Of a stretch of DNA of 64,000 bases, positions 16,950 through 25,403 are shown piece by piece; within the stretch, counting starts at the first letter, position 1, and each line of letters opens with the position of its first letter. The stretch spans positions 62,001 to 126,000 of IMG/VR virus record IMGVR_UViG_3300029319_009044, one strand, 5' to 3'. Origin of the DNA: a virus. The notes below the pieces were generated by a model. That model was given only the letters and a program-made list of their open reading frames with translations. It was not told the DNA's origin and did no database searches. The translations under genes and the position numbers were made by a program.

Positions 16950-18755
16950 TTAAATTTCTTTGTAATCTAGTCTCTTAGTTATACCATTTTCTTTCTCAAG
17001 GTATATTACATCACCAGTCACAGCTTTAATAGACTCTTTTCTATGAGAAATTACTATTGAACATTCATCTAACTCTTCAACTCTATCTTGTAATATATGA
17101 GTTATTAATTCGATTCCTTTTTCATCAAATGAAGAATCAAATAACTCATCATATATTGCAATATTATACTGTACTCCGCCTTGTAGTCTTCTTATGTCAG
17201 AAAATGTAAATAAGCATGCCAAATCTATTGACTTACGTTCAGCGCCTGAAAAGTTAAAATAAGAACATACCTTGTTTTTTTCATTTAATATTTCTTCCTC
17301 AAAATATTCATTGAAGATACAAATAGAGTTAGAATCTAATCTTTTAAGATAATGCAATAATTTATTATTAAGCAACTCGAGTAGTTTATTAACTATATAT
17401 GATTTTACCCCTTCTTCAGATACTATATATTTAACGATATCTAACTTAGCTAGCTCATCTCTATATTGCTTTACTTTTTTAGCTAATTTATCTACCCGTT
17501 TTTTAGTTTCAATAATTAAAGAATCAAAATCTGTATCTGTAGATTTTATAACTTCTAAATCGCCTTCGAGCTCAATTTGCCATTTATCTAATTGTTCTAT
17601 TCTTTGCTCAATGTTAATTTTATTTTGTTCTTGAAGTTTAGCTTCTGATAGCTTATTGCGGCATTCATTTATAGCTTTTAAGAATCTATCCTTTCTTACT
17701 TTTAACTCTTTTAAATCATCAGAATAATTTTTTATGTTACTAATAGCTTCATGAATATATTCTTTGAGATTTTTCTTTTCAGTGGCAATTAATTCAGCAT
17801 CATGTTCTTCCATAGGTCGGAGACATACAGGGCATTTTTCTTCTTCAGTTCCCATCTTCTTATATCTCTCTTTCCTTTCTGCTGCTATAGCTTTATTACG
17901 AGCTACTGCTTCTAAATTAGTTTCAATTTTTATATCTTGATTGTTAACAGCTTCTTCTAATGAGTTTATTTGACTTTCAATCTTATTAGTATCTATTTTT
18001 TTAACTTCACTAATTTCTTTTTGAAGTTTTTCCTTTTCTTTGGTATTATCTTCTTGACGTCCAAGGTATTTTTGTTTTTTCTCTTCCCTTGTTTGCAATA
18101 TCTTTTGCTTTTGATCTTCATAATTTTTATATGCTTTTTCGATTTCTTCTAATTTAGTTAAGCGAGTATCATGCTCTCTAGAGATTTCATTATATTCATT
18201 TCTAAGAGTAGATAGCATAGTACTAAATATTTCCATACCAAAAATATCTTCAATAAACTTTCGTTTTTCAATTTTATTTTTAGCCATAAAAGGAACAGCA
18301 TTATTTACTGTCATAATAACACAGTTTTGAAAGATAGAAGGTGAAGCACTTAGTACTTGATTAATATATGTAGTAGTATTTTTTATACTATCACGAGTTC
18401 TATCAACACCATCTTTAAAAATTAAAACTTTCGAAGGTGAGAGTGTTCTAATAATCTTATAGTTATTTGTACCCTTAGATGAGTCTAGTTCGAAGTCTAA
18501 TTCAACATGAGTCTTACCATTAGTAAGGTTATTAGGTATAAGATCTTTTTTGAGCTCACGCAACGTTTCACCAAATATAGCAAAGTATAAGGCATCTGCT
18601 ATAGTACTCTTACCAATAGCGTTTCTACGGTCAGGCTTGTCTTTATTTTTACCTGTAATAACATGTAAACCTTTTCGAAACTCAATAGTTACAGGCTCAT
18701 CACCAACTGATAAAAAATTTACTAAGCTTAGTTTTTTAAAGTTTACTCTTTTCAT
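16950..18755 (-). CDS. 46: Recombination nuclease ATPase subunit gp46 (Rad50/SbcC-like)
   Basis: Partner of gp47 in resecting double-strand ends. Walker A is in the segment ending RRNAIGKSTIAD (about 43-55). Two long coiled coils (170-270 and 320-420) flank a zinc hook CPVCLRPM at about residue 308. The ABC signature region NFSGAERKSIDLACLF and a Walker B-like AIYDELFD follow, with VISHRKESI as the switch histidine. Length 601 fits T4 gp46 (560). It overlaps gp47 by 20 nt. Confidence 0.93.
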   Translation of the reverse strand: MKRVNFKKLSLVNFLSVGDEPVTIEFRKGLHVITGKNKDKPDRRNAIGKSTIADALYFAIFGETLRELKKDLIPNNLTNGKTHVELDFELDSSKGTNNYKIIRTLSPSKVLIFKDGVDRTRDSIKNTTTYINQVLSASPSIFQNCVIMTVNNAVPFMAKNKIEKRKFIEDIFGMEIFSTMLSTLRNEYNEISREHDTRLTKLEEIEKAYKNYEDQKQKILQTREEKKQKYLGRQEDNTKEKEKLQKEISEVKKIDTNKIESQINSLEEAVNNQDIKIETNLEAVARNKAIAAERKERYKKMGTEEEKCPVCLRPMEEHDAELIATEKKNLKEYIHEAISNIKNYSDDLKELKVRKDRFLKAINECRNKLSEAKLQEQNKINIEQRIEQLDKWQIELEGDLEVIKSTDTDFDSLIIETKKRVDKLAKKVKQYRDELAKLDIVKYIVSEEGVKSYIVNKLLELLNNKLLHYLKRLDSNSICIFNEYFEEEILNEKNKVCSYFNFSGAERKSIDLACLFTFSDIRRLQGGVQYNIAIYDELFDSSFDEKGIELITHILQDRVEELDECSIVISHRKESIKAVTGDVIYLEKENGITKRLDYKEI

Positions 18756-19785
18756 ATAGATCTAGAGTGTAATTTATTATCTCCTTTTTATTCTTAATTT
18801 CAAGTAAGTTTACAAACTCTTCTATAGCTTGTGGTATATCAATACCTGATAAATCTTCCTTATTTTCAGTATCGTCAAGTAAGCGATTAAAATTTATATC
18901 ATAATCTATAGTAAGTACTTCAGGCTTTAGTAAAGTAAGCTTCTTAACTAATATATCCATATCTACTTGAGATATATTCATATCAACTTTTAGTTTAGCT
19001 ATATTACCAGAAAAATCATTAATAACTTTTTTAGTTATACTACCTTCCTGTACAAGTTCGCTTAAAGATACCTTTTTATAAGTAGGAGATACGTTATTAT
19101 AAGTAAAATCATACTCCATAGTATCTAAGTCAAGAATATAATAACCTTTACGATTACCCGCATCACCAAAATCCATTTGAAATGGATTACCTACATACAA
19201 TATAGTACCTTTACCAAACTTCTTTTCATGTCTAGTATGAAAATGCCCTGATATAACTAACGGGCTCTTATTAAGTAAATCTTTAACCTTAAGTCCTTCT
19301 TCACAAACCTTATACGAGTTCATCTTGAAAGTTTCTATCTCAAAATGGCCAAAGATAATATCACTTTCAGGTATGTCTTGTACTTTTGTATTCCAAGGAC
19401 AGAAGGTAATAGTACGATCAAATGCTTCGATCGTATCAAACCTATCTAAAATAGTAACATTTTTACGTTTTTTAAATATAGAAAGAGAGTTAACATCTGT
19501 TCTATGCTTATAATAGATATCATGATTACCAGTTATAGCTATAATATTAAAATCACATAATATATCTAATATATCTGCAGATACTTGCAGAGTATTAACT
19601 GATATCTCACTTCTGTTATGATGCCAATCACCACAAAAGATTAAATCTTTGATATTTTTTCTTTTACACTCTTCTTTAAACCAATGAGCCCATTCTATAG
19701 CGTAATTATGCCAATCAGAACTATTCGAATGAACGCCTAAATGAAGATCAGAAAAAATAGCAACTCTAGGCTTATTAATCTTCAA
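18736..19785 (-). CDS. 47: Recombination nuclease subunit gp47 (Mre11/SbcD-like)
   Basis: Metallophosphoesterase nuclease working with gp46. All family motifs are visible: FSDLHLG (9-15), FCGDWHHN, ITGNHDIY, FGHFEIE and ISGHFHTRHEKKFGKG. The protein has 349 residues, close to T4 gp47 (339). Its start overlaps the end of the gp55 gene by 11 nt, so late sigma factor and recombination genes form one operon. Confidence 0.93.
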   Translation of the reverse strand: MKINKPRVAIFSDLHLGVHSNSSDWHNYAIEWAHWFKEECKRKNIKDLIFCGDWHHNRSEISVNTLQVSADILDILCDFNIIAITGNHDIYYKHRTDVNSLSIFKKRKNVTILDRFDTIEAFDRTITFCPWNTKVQDIPESDIIFGHFEIETFKMNSYKVCEEGLKVKDLLNKSPLVISGHFHTRHEKKFGKGTILYVGNPFQMDFGDAGNRKGYYILDLDTMEYDFTYNNVSPTYKKVSLSELVQEGSITKKVINDFSGNIAKLKVDMNISQVDMDILVKKLTLLKPEVLTIDYDINFNRLLDDTENKEDLSGIDIPQAIEEFVNLLEIKNKKEIINYTLDLYEKSKL

Positions 19786-20212
19786 AAGAATTTTCTTCGT
19801 CTGCGGGTTTCACGTATACATGCCCATGTGTATTAGTTGGATCGGACATATAATCTTCATACACTCGTTCTTTATACTTCGTAACTGCTTCATGATGCTT
19901 TTTCTCTTTCTTTATACGGTTTATAAATGCATGATATGCTATAGTTGTAAAATAAGAAAAAGGATTAGTAGCTTTTTCGAAGTTAAACTTTTTATGTTTA
20001 AGAGCTGAATACATTTTAATTAAAGCGTCTCCTATCATATCGTCTTTATATGTATAATTGATAAAAGATGCATTATAACTTAGACCATAAGCAATTTTTT
20101 TAATATTTTCTGCTAGATCATCTGTTAATATATCAGTATCGTAATACTTTTGTAAAGACTCTTTAAAGACTTTAGGTTCTATATAATATGGTTTTTTCTC
20201 TTTTGCGGCCAT
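19775..20212 (-). CDS. 55: Late sigma factor gp55
   Basis: Minimal sigma70-family factor that directs host RNA polymerase to late promoters. The 145-residue length, DDMIGDALIKMYSALKHKKF (region 2-like helix) and NPFSYFTTIAYHAFINRIKKEKK (DNA-melting/-10-recognition helix) match the T4-group gp55 pattern. The acidic C-terminus EENSFED may bind the clamp. Its presence matches the (N)ATAAATA octamers in front of structural genes. A sigma70-type promoter sits 7 nt upstream. Confidence 0.88.
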   Translation of the reverse strand: MAAKEKKPYYIEPKVFKESLQKYYDTDILTDDLAENIKKIAYGLSYNASFINYTYKDDMIGDALIKMYSALKHKKFNFEKATNPFSYFTTIAYHAFINRIKKEKKHHEAVTKYKERVYEDYMSDPTNTHGHVYVKPADEENSFED

Positions 20213-20219
20213 TTGATAA

Positions 20220-20247
20220 ATTATAATATATGTTTATGATTTTTCAA
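20220..20247 (-). promoter_or_regulatory. Sigma70-type promoter for gp55-47-46
   Basis: Minus strand: TTGAAA, 16-nt spacer, TATAAT, then 7 nt to the gp55 ATG. The -35 box lies within the end of the uvsW coding region. Confidence 0.6.
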
Positions 20248-21670
20248 GAATTTTACTCTCTGTATACTTGATCTTCTCCGCCTTGTATATATCTTTACGT
20301 TTTTCACAATGACGTAATCCATATCTTAAGTTATCACATATATCAAATATAACTAGTTTATTTTTTGAAGCGTGTTTACGTAAACCACGACCTACAGACT
20401 GGACTGTTCTAATAAACGACTTTCCTCCCGCCGCAAATATAATATTGTGTAGATTTTTAATGTTAACCCCGGTAGAGAAGATAGAACTCATAGCTACACA
20501 TATTACATTATTATCTTTCTCCATTATTCTCTTTATATCTTCACGTGTCTCTACTTCTACTTCACCTCTAATAAAGTAGATTTGCTTATTTTCGCATTCA
20601 GTAAGATATTCTGATAGCTCCACCCCTTGAGAAATATGATTAACTAGTATTAATGTGTTATTCTCTAATTTACTGCATAGCTTAGTTAAAAATGTATTAC
20701 GAAAATGACTTTCATATATAAAATCTAACTCTTCTCTATAAGCATTGTCAGTAAGGTAGCGTGGAGGTGTGTTATATTCTAAATTTAGTATCTTAACAGT
20801 AACATTAGCTAGATAATCTTCTAATCTTAGTTCATAACTCGTTTTTTCGTATATAACTGGGCCTAATTTACCTATAATTGACCACTTATCTAAGTTATTT
20901 TCAGGTAAAGTACCTGTAAAGCCATATTTGTTATGTGTTCGTATGTTAGATACTATCTTACTAACCTTATTTGTTGCTTTTATCTTATGACACTCATCGA
21001 CTATAAGTAAATCTACATATTTCATCCAATCGTTGTTATCAAACTGACTTTGAACAATGCCTATATTACAAATTACAACATTTGACGTTAAGTCGGGCTT
21101 AGTTTTACCTGTCCATTTAGTCATTTTAAACGTAGTACCTACGTCATTAAACTCGTCATACGTCTGACTTACTAATCCTAAGTCTGGAACTAATACTATA
21201 CACTTAAAAGTATCTTTATCTGTGCAATTTTGAAAGTAATTTTCAATTAATGCTGCTGTAGTTAACGTTTTTCCAGCACCGGTGCCTAATACACATGTAC
21301 CTCTACCTAGTTTTAAAGCCTTTTTTATTACTTCTTCTTGATATTCACGTAGTTCCAGCGTAAAGTCTTTATACAACTCTACATCTTTACCTACATTTAG
21401 TATTTTTTTAAGTTTATCTGTTATCTTAATATCTACTTTAATCTGTTCTTGTATTAGATACTGTCTTATATCCCAATATAGCCCAGGTTCACAATTACCT
21501 GTACCAGTTATTGCATATTTTCTCCTAGCAGCAAAGCGACCTCTATATCTCGCAAAACGAGCGCCTTCATTTTCAACACTAAAATGCTCGCGTATCTTAT
21601 CAAATAAAGAACTATCTTCAGTTCTTATCTGAATCTTTCTATTGCTTGTATTATAATCAAAGGTTAACAT
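20234..21670 (-). CDS. uvsW: DNA/RNA helicase UvsW
   Basis: SF2 helicase that unwinds R-loops and branched recombination intermediates and shuts off origin replication in T4. Motifs in order: Q-region LREYQEEVIKKAL, Walker A LGTGAGKTLTTAAL (about 130), DECH box LLIVDECHKI, FTGTLPENNL, and motif VI QSVGRGLRKH. At 478 aa it is close to T4 UvsW (587 with an extra N-domain; the N-domain here is shorter). Its start abuts the uvsY stop. Confidence 0.92.
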   Translation of the reverse strand: MLTFDYNTSNRKIQIRTEDSSLFDKIREHFSVENEGARFARYRGRFAARRKYAITGTGNCEPGLYWDIRQYLIQEQIKVDIKITDKLKKILNVGKDVELYKDFTLELREYQEEVIKKALKLGRGTCVLGTGAGKTLTTAALIENYFQNCTDKDTFKCIVLVPDLGLVSQTYDEFNDVGTTFKMTKWTGKTKPDLTSNVVICNIGIVQSQFDNNDWMKYVDLLIVDECHKIKATNKVSKIVSNIRTHNKYGFTGTLPENNLDKWSIIGKLGPVIYEKTSYELRLEDYLANVTVKILNLEYNTPPRYLTDNAYREELDFIYESHFRNTFLTKLCSKLENNTLILVNHISQGVELSEYLTECENKQIYFIRGEVEVETREDIKRIMEKDNNVICVAMSSIFSTGVNIKNLHNIIFAAGGKSFIRTVQSVGRGLRKHASKNKLVIFDICDNLRYGLRHCEKRKDIYKAEKIKYTESKILEKS

Positions 21671-22065
21671 TAGAGTTGCTCCATTTTATTAATATCAATA
21701 ATATTTTTAATCTCCCAATGCATTTGACCCATAATCTTCTCTACCTTTTCTAAGTATTCGATAATAGAATCTTGTTCATGTATTGAATCATTAATTTTAC
21801 CAATTGAATCATGTCTTTCAGCTGCTGATTCAGCAGCAGATTGACTAATCTTTACTGGTGAATCGGCAATAACCTTTTTAACTACTTCTTTTTTAAGTTG
21901 TTTCTTTTTTCTTAACAAAGAGTTACGGTTAATTTTTGCATCCATAAGCCTTGCTACCCAGAAATGCTTCTTAGCTGGTAATCTCATTTGAGATTCTTTA
22001 ATATTGAAATCATCTAAATATAAATCTTTAGTAATTTCTTCAATATACTTTTTTAGCAATTCCAT
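21670..22065 (-). CDS. uvsY: Recombination mediator UvsY
   Basis: Loads UvsX on gp32-covered ssDNA. The 131-residue helical protein (T4: 137) has the conserved layout: an N-terminal EEITKDLYLDDFNIKESQM, a basic central helix RNSLLRKKKQLKKEVVKKVI, and the C-terminal oligomerisation helix DSIIEYLEKVEKIMGQMHWEIKN (given here in part). It shares its base with uvsW and has a promoter overlapping the late promoter of the divergent gene at 22090. Confidence 0.85.
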   Translation of the reverse strand: MELLKKYIEEITKDLYLDDFNIKESQMRLPAKKHFWVARLMDAKINRNSLLRKKKQLKKEVVKKVIADSPVKISQSAAESAAERHDSIGKINDSIHEQDSIIEYLEKVEKIMGQMHWEIKNIIDINKMEQL

Positions 22066-22071
22066 CCATAT

Positions 22072-22099
22072 ATTATAAATATATATAGAATGGAATCAA
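22072..22099 (-). promoter_or_regulatory. Sigma70-type promoter for uvsY-uvsW
   Basis: Minus strand: TTGATT (inside the opposing gene), 16-nt spacer, TATAAT, 6 nt to the uvsY ATG. The -10 box overlaps the late octamer at 22074-22081 on the other strand. Confidence 0.6.
22074..22081 (+). promoter_or_regulatory. T4-type late promoter TATAAATA
   Basis: Exact late octamer, 8 nt before the ATG at 22090, superimposed on the uvsY -10 box of the opposite strand. Confidence 0.7.
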
Positions 22100-22758
22100 T
22101 GGGTAAATTTGAAAAGATCTTTTATAAGTTACTGGAAAACAATATTGCTGGTGGTGGTGGAGCTTTAGGAGATACAGCAGCCGTATACGATCCTGCAGCA
22201 GGTAGAATATCTTCTAATGATGATGTTTATGCACCAGGAGACGCTAGGAGACCTAAAGTATTAGGAAAGGTCGTATCAAGAGCTGGTACAGTTGGAAGTA
22301 AGAAAAAGAAAAAGAAGAAGGAAAAAGACGGTTTAGATGGAGTATATTTAACTGGTGAGAATGAAGAAAATGAAGTGGTGAGTGAAATTGCTCCAGTAGT
22401 ATTAGGTCTTGCTAGAGGTGCTGCAGCAGCTGGTAGAGGTGTTGCTGCTACTGGTAAAGCTTTATCAAGGGGAGCTAGAGTGGTAGCTCCTAAAGTAAAA
22501 AGTGCTGTTAAAAAAGCCGGGGAGTTAGCTATGGCTTCTCCTGTAGATGATATAGCTGCTGCAGCTGTAGATAGTGTAGTTAAAAAATTTAAAAAGAAAG
22601 ATAAAGAAGAAGAGGTGCCTGAGGAAGATGCAGAAAAGAAAAAAGCTGATAGATGTAAGCGTAGAGCAGATTCAGTTTATGGTAAAAAGACATCAGCTTA
22701 CAAGTCTGGGGCCATTGTAAGATGTAGACAAGGTAAAATTTGGAAGAAGAAAAAATGA
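22090..22758 (+). CDS. Basic late protein with capsid-like N-terminal segment, 222 aa
   Basis: Function unknown. It begins MESMGKFEKIFYKLLE, similar in character to T4 capsid-targeting peptides with a hydrophobic-x-Glu cut site. The following NNIAGGGGALGDTAAVYDP and YAPGDARRPKVLG resemble the mature N-terminus of gp23 in this window (SAGNGGALG, YAAGDARLPKVL). The rest is Lys/Ala-rich (residues 70-80 a lysine run; 110-160 alanine-rich helices), with EEDAEKKK near 178 and a basic C-terminus. It heads a late operon; a virion or ejected DNA-binding protein is likely. Confidence 0.7.
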   Translation: MESMGKFEKIFYKLLENNIAGGGGALGDTAAVYDPAAGRISSNDDVYAPGDARRPKVLGKVVSRAGTVGSKKKKKKKEKDGLDGVYLTGENEENEVVSEIAPVVLGLARGAAAAGRGVAATGKALSRGARVVAPKVKSAVKKAGELAMASPVDDIAAAAVDSVVKKFKKKDKEEEVPEEDAEKKKADRCKRRADSVYGKKTSAYKSGAIVRCRQGKIWKKKK

Positions 22759-23501
22759 CCCAAAAAGAACTACTCGAAGCTAGCGACTCTCTTCGTCAAT
22801 GGTTTAAGAGAGGTGGGACTGATCCTAAGACTGGTAAAAAGTTTAAGGGTTGGATAAATTGTAAGACAGGAGGACCTTGTGGACGTAAGTCTAAAAAATC
22901 AGGAGGTAGTTACCCTGCTTGCAGACCTACTAAAGCTGCATGTAATAAGATAAAGGGTAAAATGTATAAAAAGAAAAGCTCAAAGAGAGTTAATTGGAAG
23001 AAAAAGAGTGAAAATGCTGAAGAGCCTAAAAAAGGTACTGGTAAAAAACCAAAGGGTTCAAGTAGAAGATTATATACTGATGAAAATCCTAAGGATACAG
23101 TAAGTGTAAAATATAGTACAGTGGGGGATATAAGAGAGACTCTTAACAAATCTTCGTTTAAGAGTAAGTCTCATGCAAGACAGTCACAAATAATTAATTT
23201 GATACATCAAAGAGTAAGAGCAGCTCGTGGTAGAGTAAAAGATCCACAAAAGAAAAAAAGTTTAGCTGCTGCTTTTGAATACATTACAAAGAAAAAAGAA
23301 GCTAGTAAGCGTAAGACTAAACGTATGAGAGAAGAAGATGCTGAAAAGAAAAATATACATAAGCCCGTAAAGCCCGGTATACTTAAAAAGCGTTTAGGTA
23401 GCTTATCATGTAGTAAGGTAAGAGGTGCTAAAAGTAAATTAAAAAATAAAGGTACACATTATGCAAAGGCTTTACAGCGCTATTTAAATTATCATTGTTA
23501 G
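22755..23501 (+). CDS. Lys/Cys-rich late protein, DUF5872-like segment
   Basis: I place the start at the ATG overlapping the previous stop (ATGA at 22755), giving MTQKELLEASDSLRQWF; an upstream in-frame start at 22740 would add five residues. The segment with GWINCKTGGPCGRKS and YPACRPTKAACN resembles a cysteine motif I recall from DUF5872-type proteins of phages and algal viruses. The remainder is very basic, with EEDAEKKN near residue 193. MTQKELLE before Ala could be a gp21 cleavage site. A DNA-condensing or capsid-internal role is inference. Confidence 0.65.
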   Translation: MTQKELLEASDSLRQWFKRGGTDPKTGKKFKGWINCKTGGPCGRKSKKSGGSYPACRPTKAACNKIKGKMYKKKSSKRVNWKKKSENAEEPKKGTGKKPKGSSRRLYTDENPKDTVSVKYSTVGDIRETLNKSSFKSKSHARQSQIINLIHQRVRAARGRVKDPQKKKSLAAAFEYITKKKEASKRKTKRMREEDAEKKNIHKPVKPGILKKRLGSLSCSKVRGAKSKLKNKGTHYAKALQRYLNYHC

Positions 23502-23509
23502 AATAAATA
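23502..23509 (+). promoter_or_regulatory. Late-type octamer AATAAATA
   Basis: Begins 1 nt after the TAG stop of the preceding gene and ends 5 nt before the ATG at 23515. Confidence 0.55.
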
Positions 23510-23514
23510 TTGTT

Positions 23515-24210
23515 ATGAAATTCGACGACCTAGTAAAGCGTATAATAGAAGAAAATTGGGAAAAGGGTACTTCTAAAGCTCCAAAAGGTAAATCATTTGA
23601 TATGGAAAGAGGTGGAGCTCCTAGTAATGTAGATGCAGCTAGGGATGGTTCGGGGGGTAGATACAGACGGACTCGTCCTCCTAGTGCACCTTCGAAAAAG
23701 ACCCATGGTGAAATGGAAGAATCACCTAAAGAGGATAATGAAAAGAAAAAATCTGATAAGGTAAAAATTTATAGAGGTAAAGATTATAAAGTAAAAGTCG
23801 AGAAGGGTAAAAGATTTACAAAGAATGGTATTTATATGAAAGTATATTATCAAAATCCTAGTCTATCTAAAGAGAGACATAAACAAATAGCTAATCAAAT
23901 ACATAGAGCTATATCAGATGAAGAGTCGCCTGAAGAAGATGCAGAATATAGAGGGAGAAAAGTAAAACTTAACAAACCTACGAGAGGTGATGTTAAAAAG
24001 TTTAAAGTATACGTTAAAGATCCGAAAACAGGTAACGTTAAAAAGGTAAACTTCGGTCATGGAGGTACATCTGCTAAAAGAAAGGGTGAAAAGACGATGA
24101 AGATTCGTAAAAGTAATCCAAAAGCTCGTAAATCATTTAGAGCTAGACATAATTGTGATAATCCTGGTCCAAAGACTAAAGCTAGGTATTGGTCTTGTAG
24201 AAAGTGGTAG
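23515..24210 (+). CDS. Basic late protein with RHNC/YWSC C-terminus, 231 aa
   Basis: Begins MKFDDLVKRIIEENWEKG, a short amphipathic leader with a possible cut after Ile-x-Glu. The middle is Lys/Glu-rich, with PEEDAEYRGRKVKL near residue 138. The C-terminal 90 residues look folded and end RKSFRARHNCDNPG ... YWSCRKW, a motif I recall from C-termini of other marine myovirus structural or scaffold proteins. Function is unknown; capsid-associated is the best guess. Confidence 0.65.
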   Translation: MKFDDLVKRIIEENWEKGTSKAPKGKSFDMERGGAPSNVDAARDGSGGRYRRTRPPSAPSKKTHGEMEESPKEDNEKKKSDKVKIYRGKDYKVKVEKGKRFTKNGIYMKVYYQNPSLSKERHKQIANQIHRAISDEESPEEDAEYRGRKVKLNKPTRGDVKKFKVYVKDPKTGNVKKVNFGHGGTSAKRKGEKTMKIRKSNPKARKSFRARHNCDNPGPKTKARYWSCRKW

Positions 24211-24602
24211 ATTTAGGTCATTGGGAGGGGGTTCTAGAGGAAAATGTGGACCTACCTTATGGTTTCATTTATAAGATAACTAATCTTACTAATGATAAAA
24301 AATATATTGGTAAGAAGCAGTGTCAATCAATAAAAAAACGACCTCCTTTGAAAGGTAAAAAGAATAAACGTCACGAAAAAATAGAAACAGATTGGAAAAC
24401 CTACACTTCTTCATCAAATGAACTTAATAAAGACTTAGAACAGTTAGGAAAGGATAATTTTAAGTTTGAAATACTTAGATGGTGTGATTCTAAGTGGGAG
24501 TTGAGTTATTACGAAGCTAGATTACAATTTAAAGAAGAAGTATTGCTACGTAATGACTACTATAACGGAATCATCAATGTTAGAATCGGAGGCCGTAAGT
24601 GA
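24204..24602 (+). CDS. GIY-YIG nuclease-domain protein
   Basis: The catalytic domain begins YGFIYKITNLTNDKKYIGKK (GFIY and YIG strands), followed by basic residues RPPLKGKKNKRH, a conserved WKTYTSSSNELNKDLEQLG, FKFEILRWCDS and a Glu-containing helix (SYYEARLQFKEEVLL). It ends in YYNGIINVRIGGR. The frame opens with GTG at 24204, overlapping the previous stop; a GTG at 24246 just after an AGAGGA sequence is an alternative start. There is no DNA-binding tail as in free-standing homing endonucleases, so this is probably a resident phage nuclease. Confidence 0.72.
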   Translation: MVDLGHWEGVLEENVDLPYGFIYKITNLTNDKKYIGKKQCQSIKKRPPLKGKKNKRHEKIETDWKTYTSSSNELNKDLEQLGKDNFKFEILRWCDSKWELSYYEARLQFKEEVLLRNDYYNGIINVRIGGRK

Positions 24603-25047
24603 TCCTGTACGTGGTTTTGAGTTTATTGATCTTAATAAGTGTCTAGCGAGGTCTTTTAACCAATATTTGTTGTATATTACTGAAAATGAGCTAAAATTAA
24701 CAAGAAAAGATAAGAATAAGCTTGGTATTCACTTTATTATAAAAGAGTTAGTTAAAGTTTGTAAAAAAACTAATAATAAAAAATGGTTTTACTACAAAAC
24801 TAACGGTAAATCTATTGAACATACGCTTATAAAACGTATTTTTAATGCTTTACCTACTAATATCACTTACAATGAAGGTAGTTTTAGTACATTTCTAGAA
24901 GAAAGAGATTACATTTCATTTGCTAAGAAGGATACATCAGCAGTTTCTTTCTATAAGTTTAGATTATTTCTTCGTAGATATGAATTACAACAAATAGAAA
25001 AAGAGTTTCTATCTAATATAAATATAAAACTCTCGTTACTTCCATAA
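24577..25047 (+). CDS. Hypothetical protein, about 157 aa
   Basis: Unrecognised. The reading frame is open from an ATG at 24553, but I prefer the ATG at 24577 because it shortens the overlap with the GIY-YIG gene to 26 nt; neither has a clear Shine-Dalgarno. The protein is basic and helical, with SFNQYLLYITENELKLTRKD, a KKWFYYKTNG beta-hairpin and a C-terminal FRLFLRRYELQQIEKEFL helix. No function can be assigned. Confidence 0.55.
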   Translation: MLESEAVSDPVRGFEFIDLNKCLARSFNQYLLYITENELKLTRKDKNKLGIHFIIKELVKVCKKTNNKKWFYYKTNGKSIEHTLIKRIFNALPTNITYNEGSFSTFLEERDYISFAKKDTSAVSFYKFRLFLRRYELQQIEKEFLSNINIKLSLLP

Positions 25048-25050
25048 ATA
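25043..25050 (+). promoter_or_regulatory. Late-type octamer CATAAATA
   Basis: Contains the TAA stop of the preceding gene and ends 5 nt before the ATG at 25056. Confidence 0.6.
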
Positions 25051-25055
25051 TATAC

Positions 25056-25403
25056 ATGAGTAAATTTTTGAATTTGGTTGAAGATAATAGACCAGAAAAA
25101 GACATTGATGAACTTACTAATGCTAAAAGATCTTTGCAGCGGCTTTTACTAAAAAATAAAATCGAAGCACATGGAATAGCTTTTCAAGATATATTACGAG
25201 TAAGATTAGATGATGGTCGAGTTGTTGAACTAGAGGTTAAAGATGTTCAACGTCCAGAGGATAATGAAATGCTCAATAAAGAATTTGAAAGTAAAGCAAA
25301 AACTGATCAAAGATATGCTAAGGCTTTAAAAGATAGAAAAGATGCTTTAGATAAAAAGTTAATGGACTTTGAAAAAGAAACGCAAGAAATAGAAACATCG
25401 TGA
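25056..25403 (+). CDS. Hypothetical late protein with possible capsid-targeting leader, 115 aa
   Basis: Begins MSKFLNLVEDNRP, a short hydrophobic leader with a potential gp21-type cut after Leu-Val-Glu. Residues 45-65 (FQDILRVRLDDGRVVELEVKDV) look like a small beta-hairpin domain, and the rest is a charged coiled-coil-like helix. First gene behind a late octamer and overlapping the next gene by 4 nt (GTGA). Function unknown. Confidence 0.6.
   Translation: MSKFLNLVEDNRPEKDIDELTNAKRSLQRLLLKNKIEAHGIAFQDILRVRLDDGRVVELEVKDVQRPEDNEMLNKEFESKAKTDQRYAKALKDRKDALDKKLMDFEKETQEIETS

Noticed and set aside
17970-18152. Phe-rich plus-strand frame inside gp46
   Set aside because: It is the antisense of the Lys/Glu-rich coiled coil of gp46.
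24204-24602. GIY-YIG gene as a mobile homing endonuclease
   Set aside because: The domain lacks a separate DNA-binding tail, there is no intron or split gene, and it is tightly packed with neighbours by overlapping start and stop codons.
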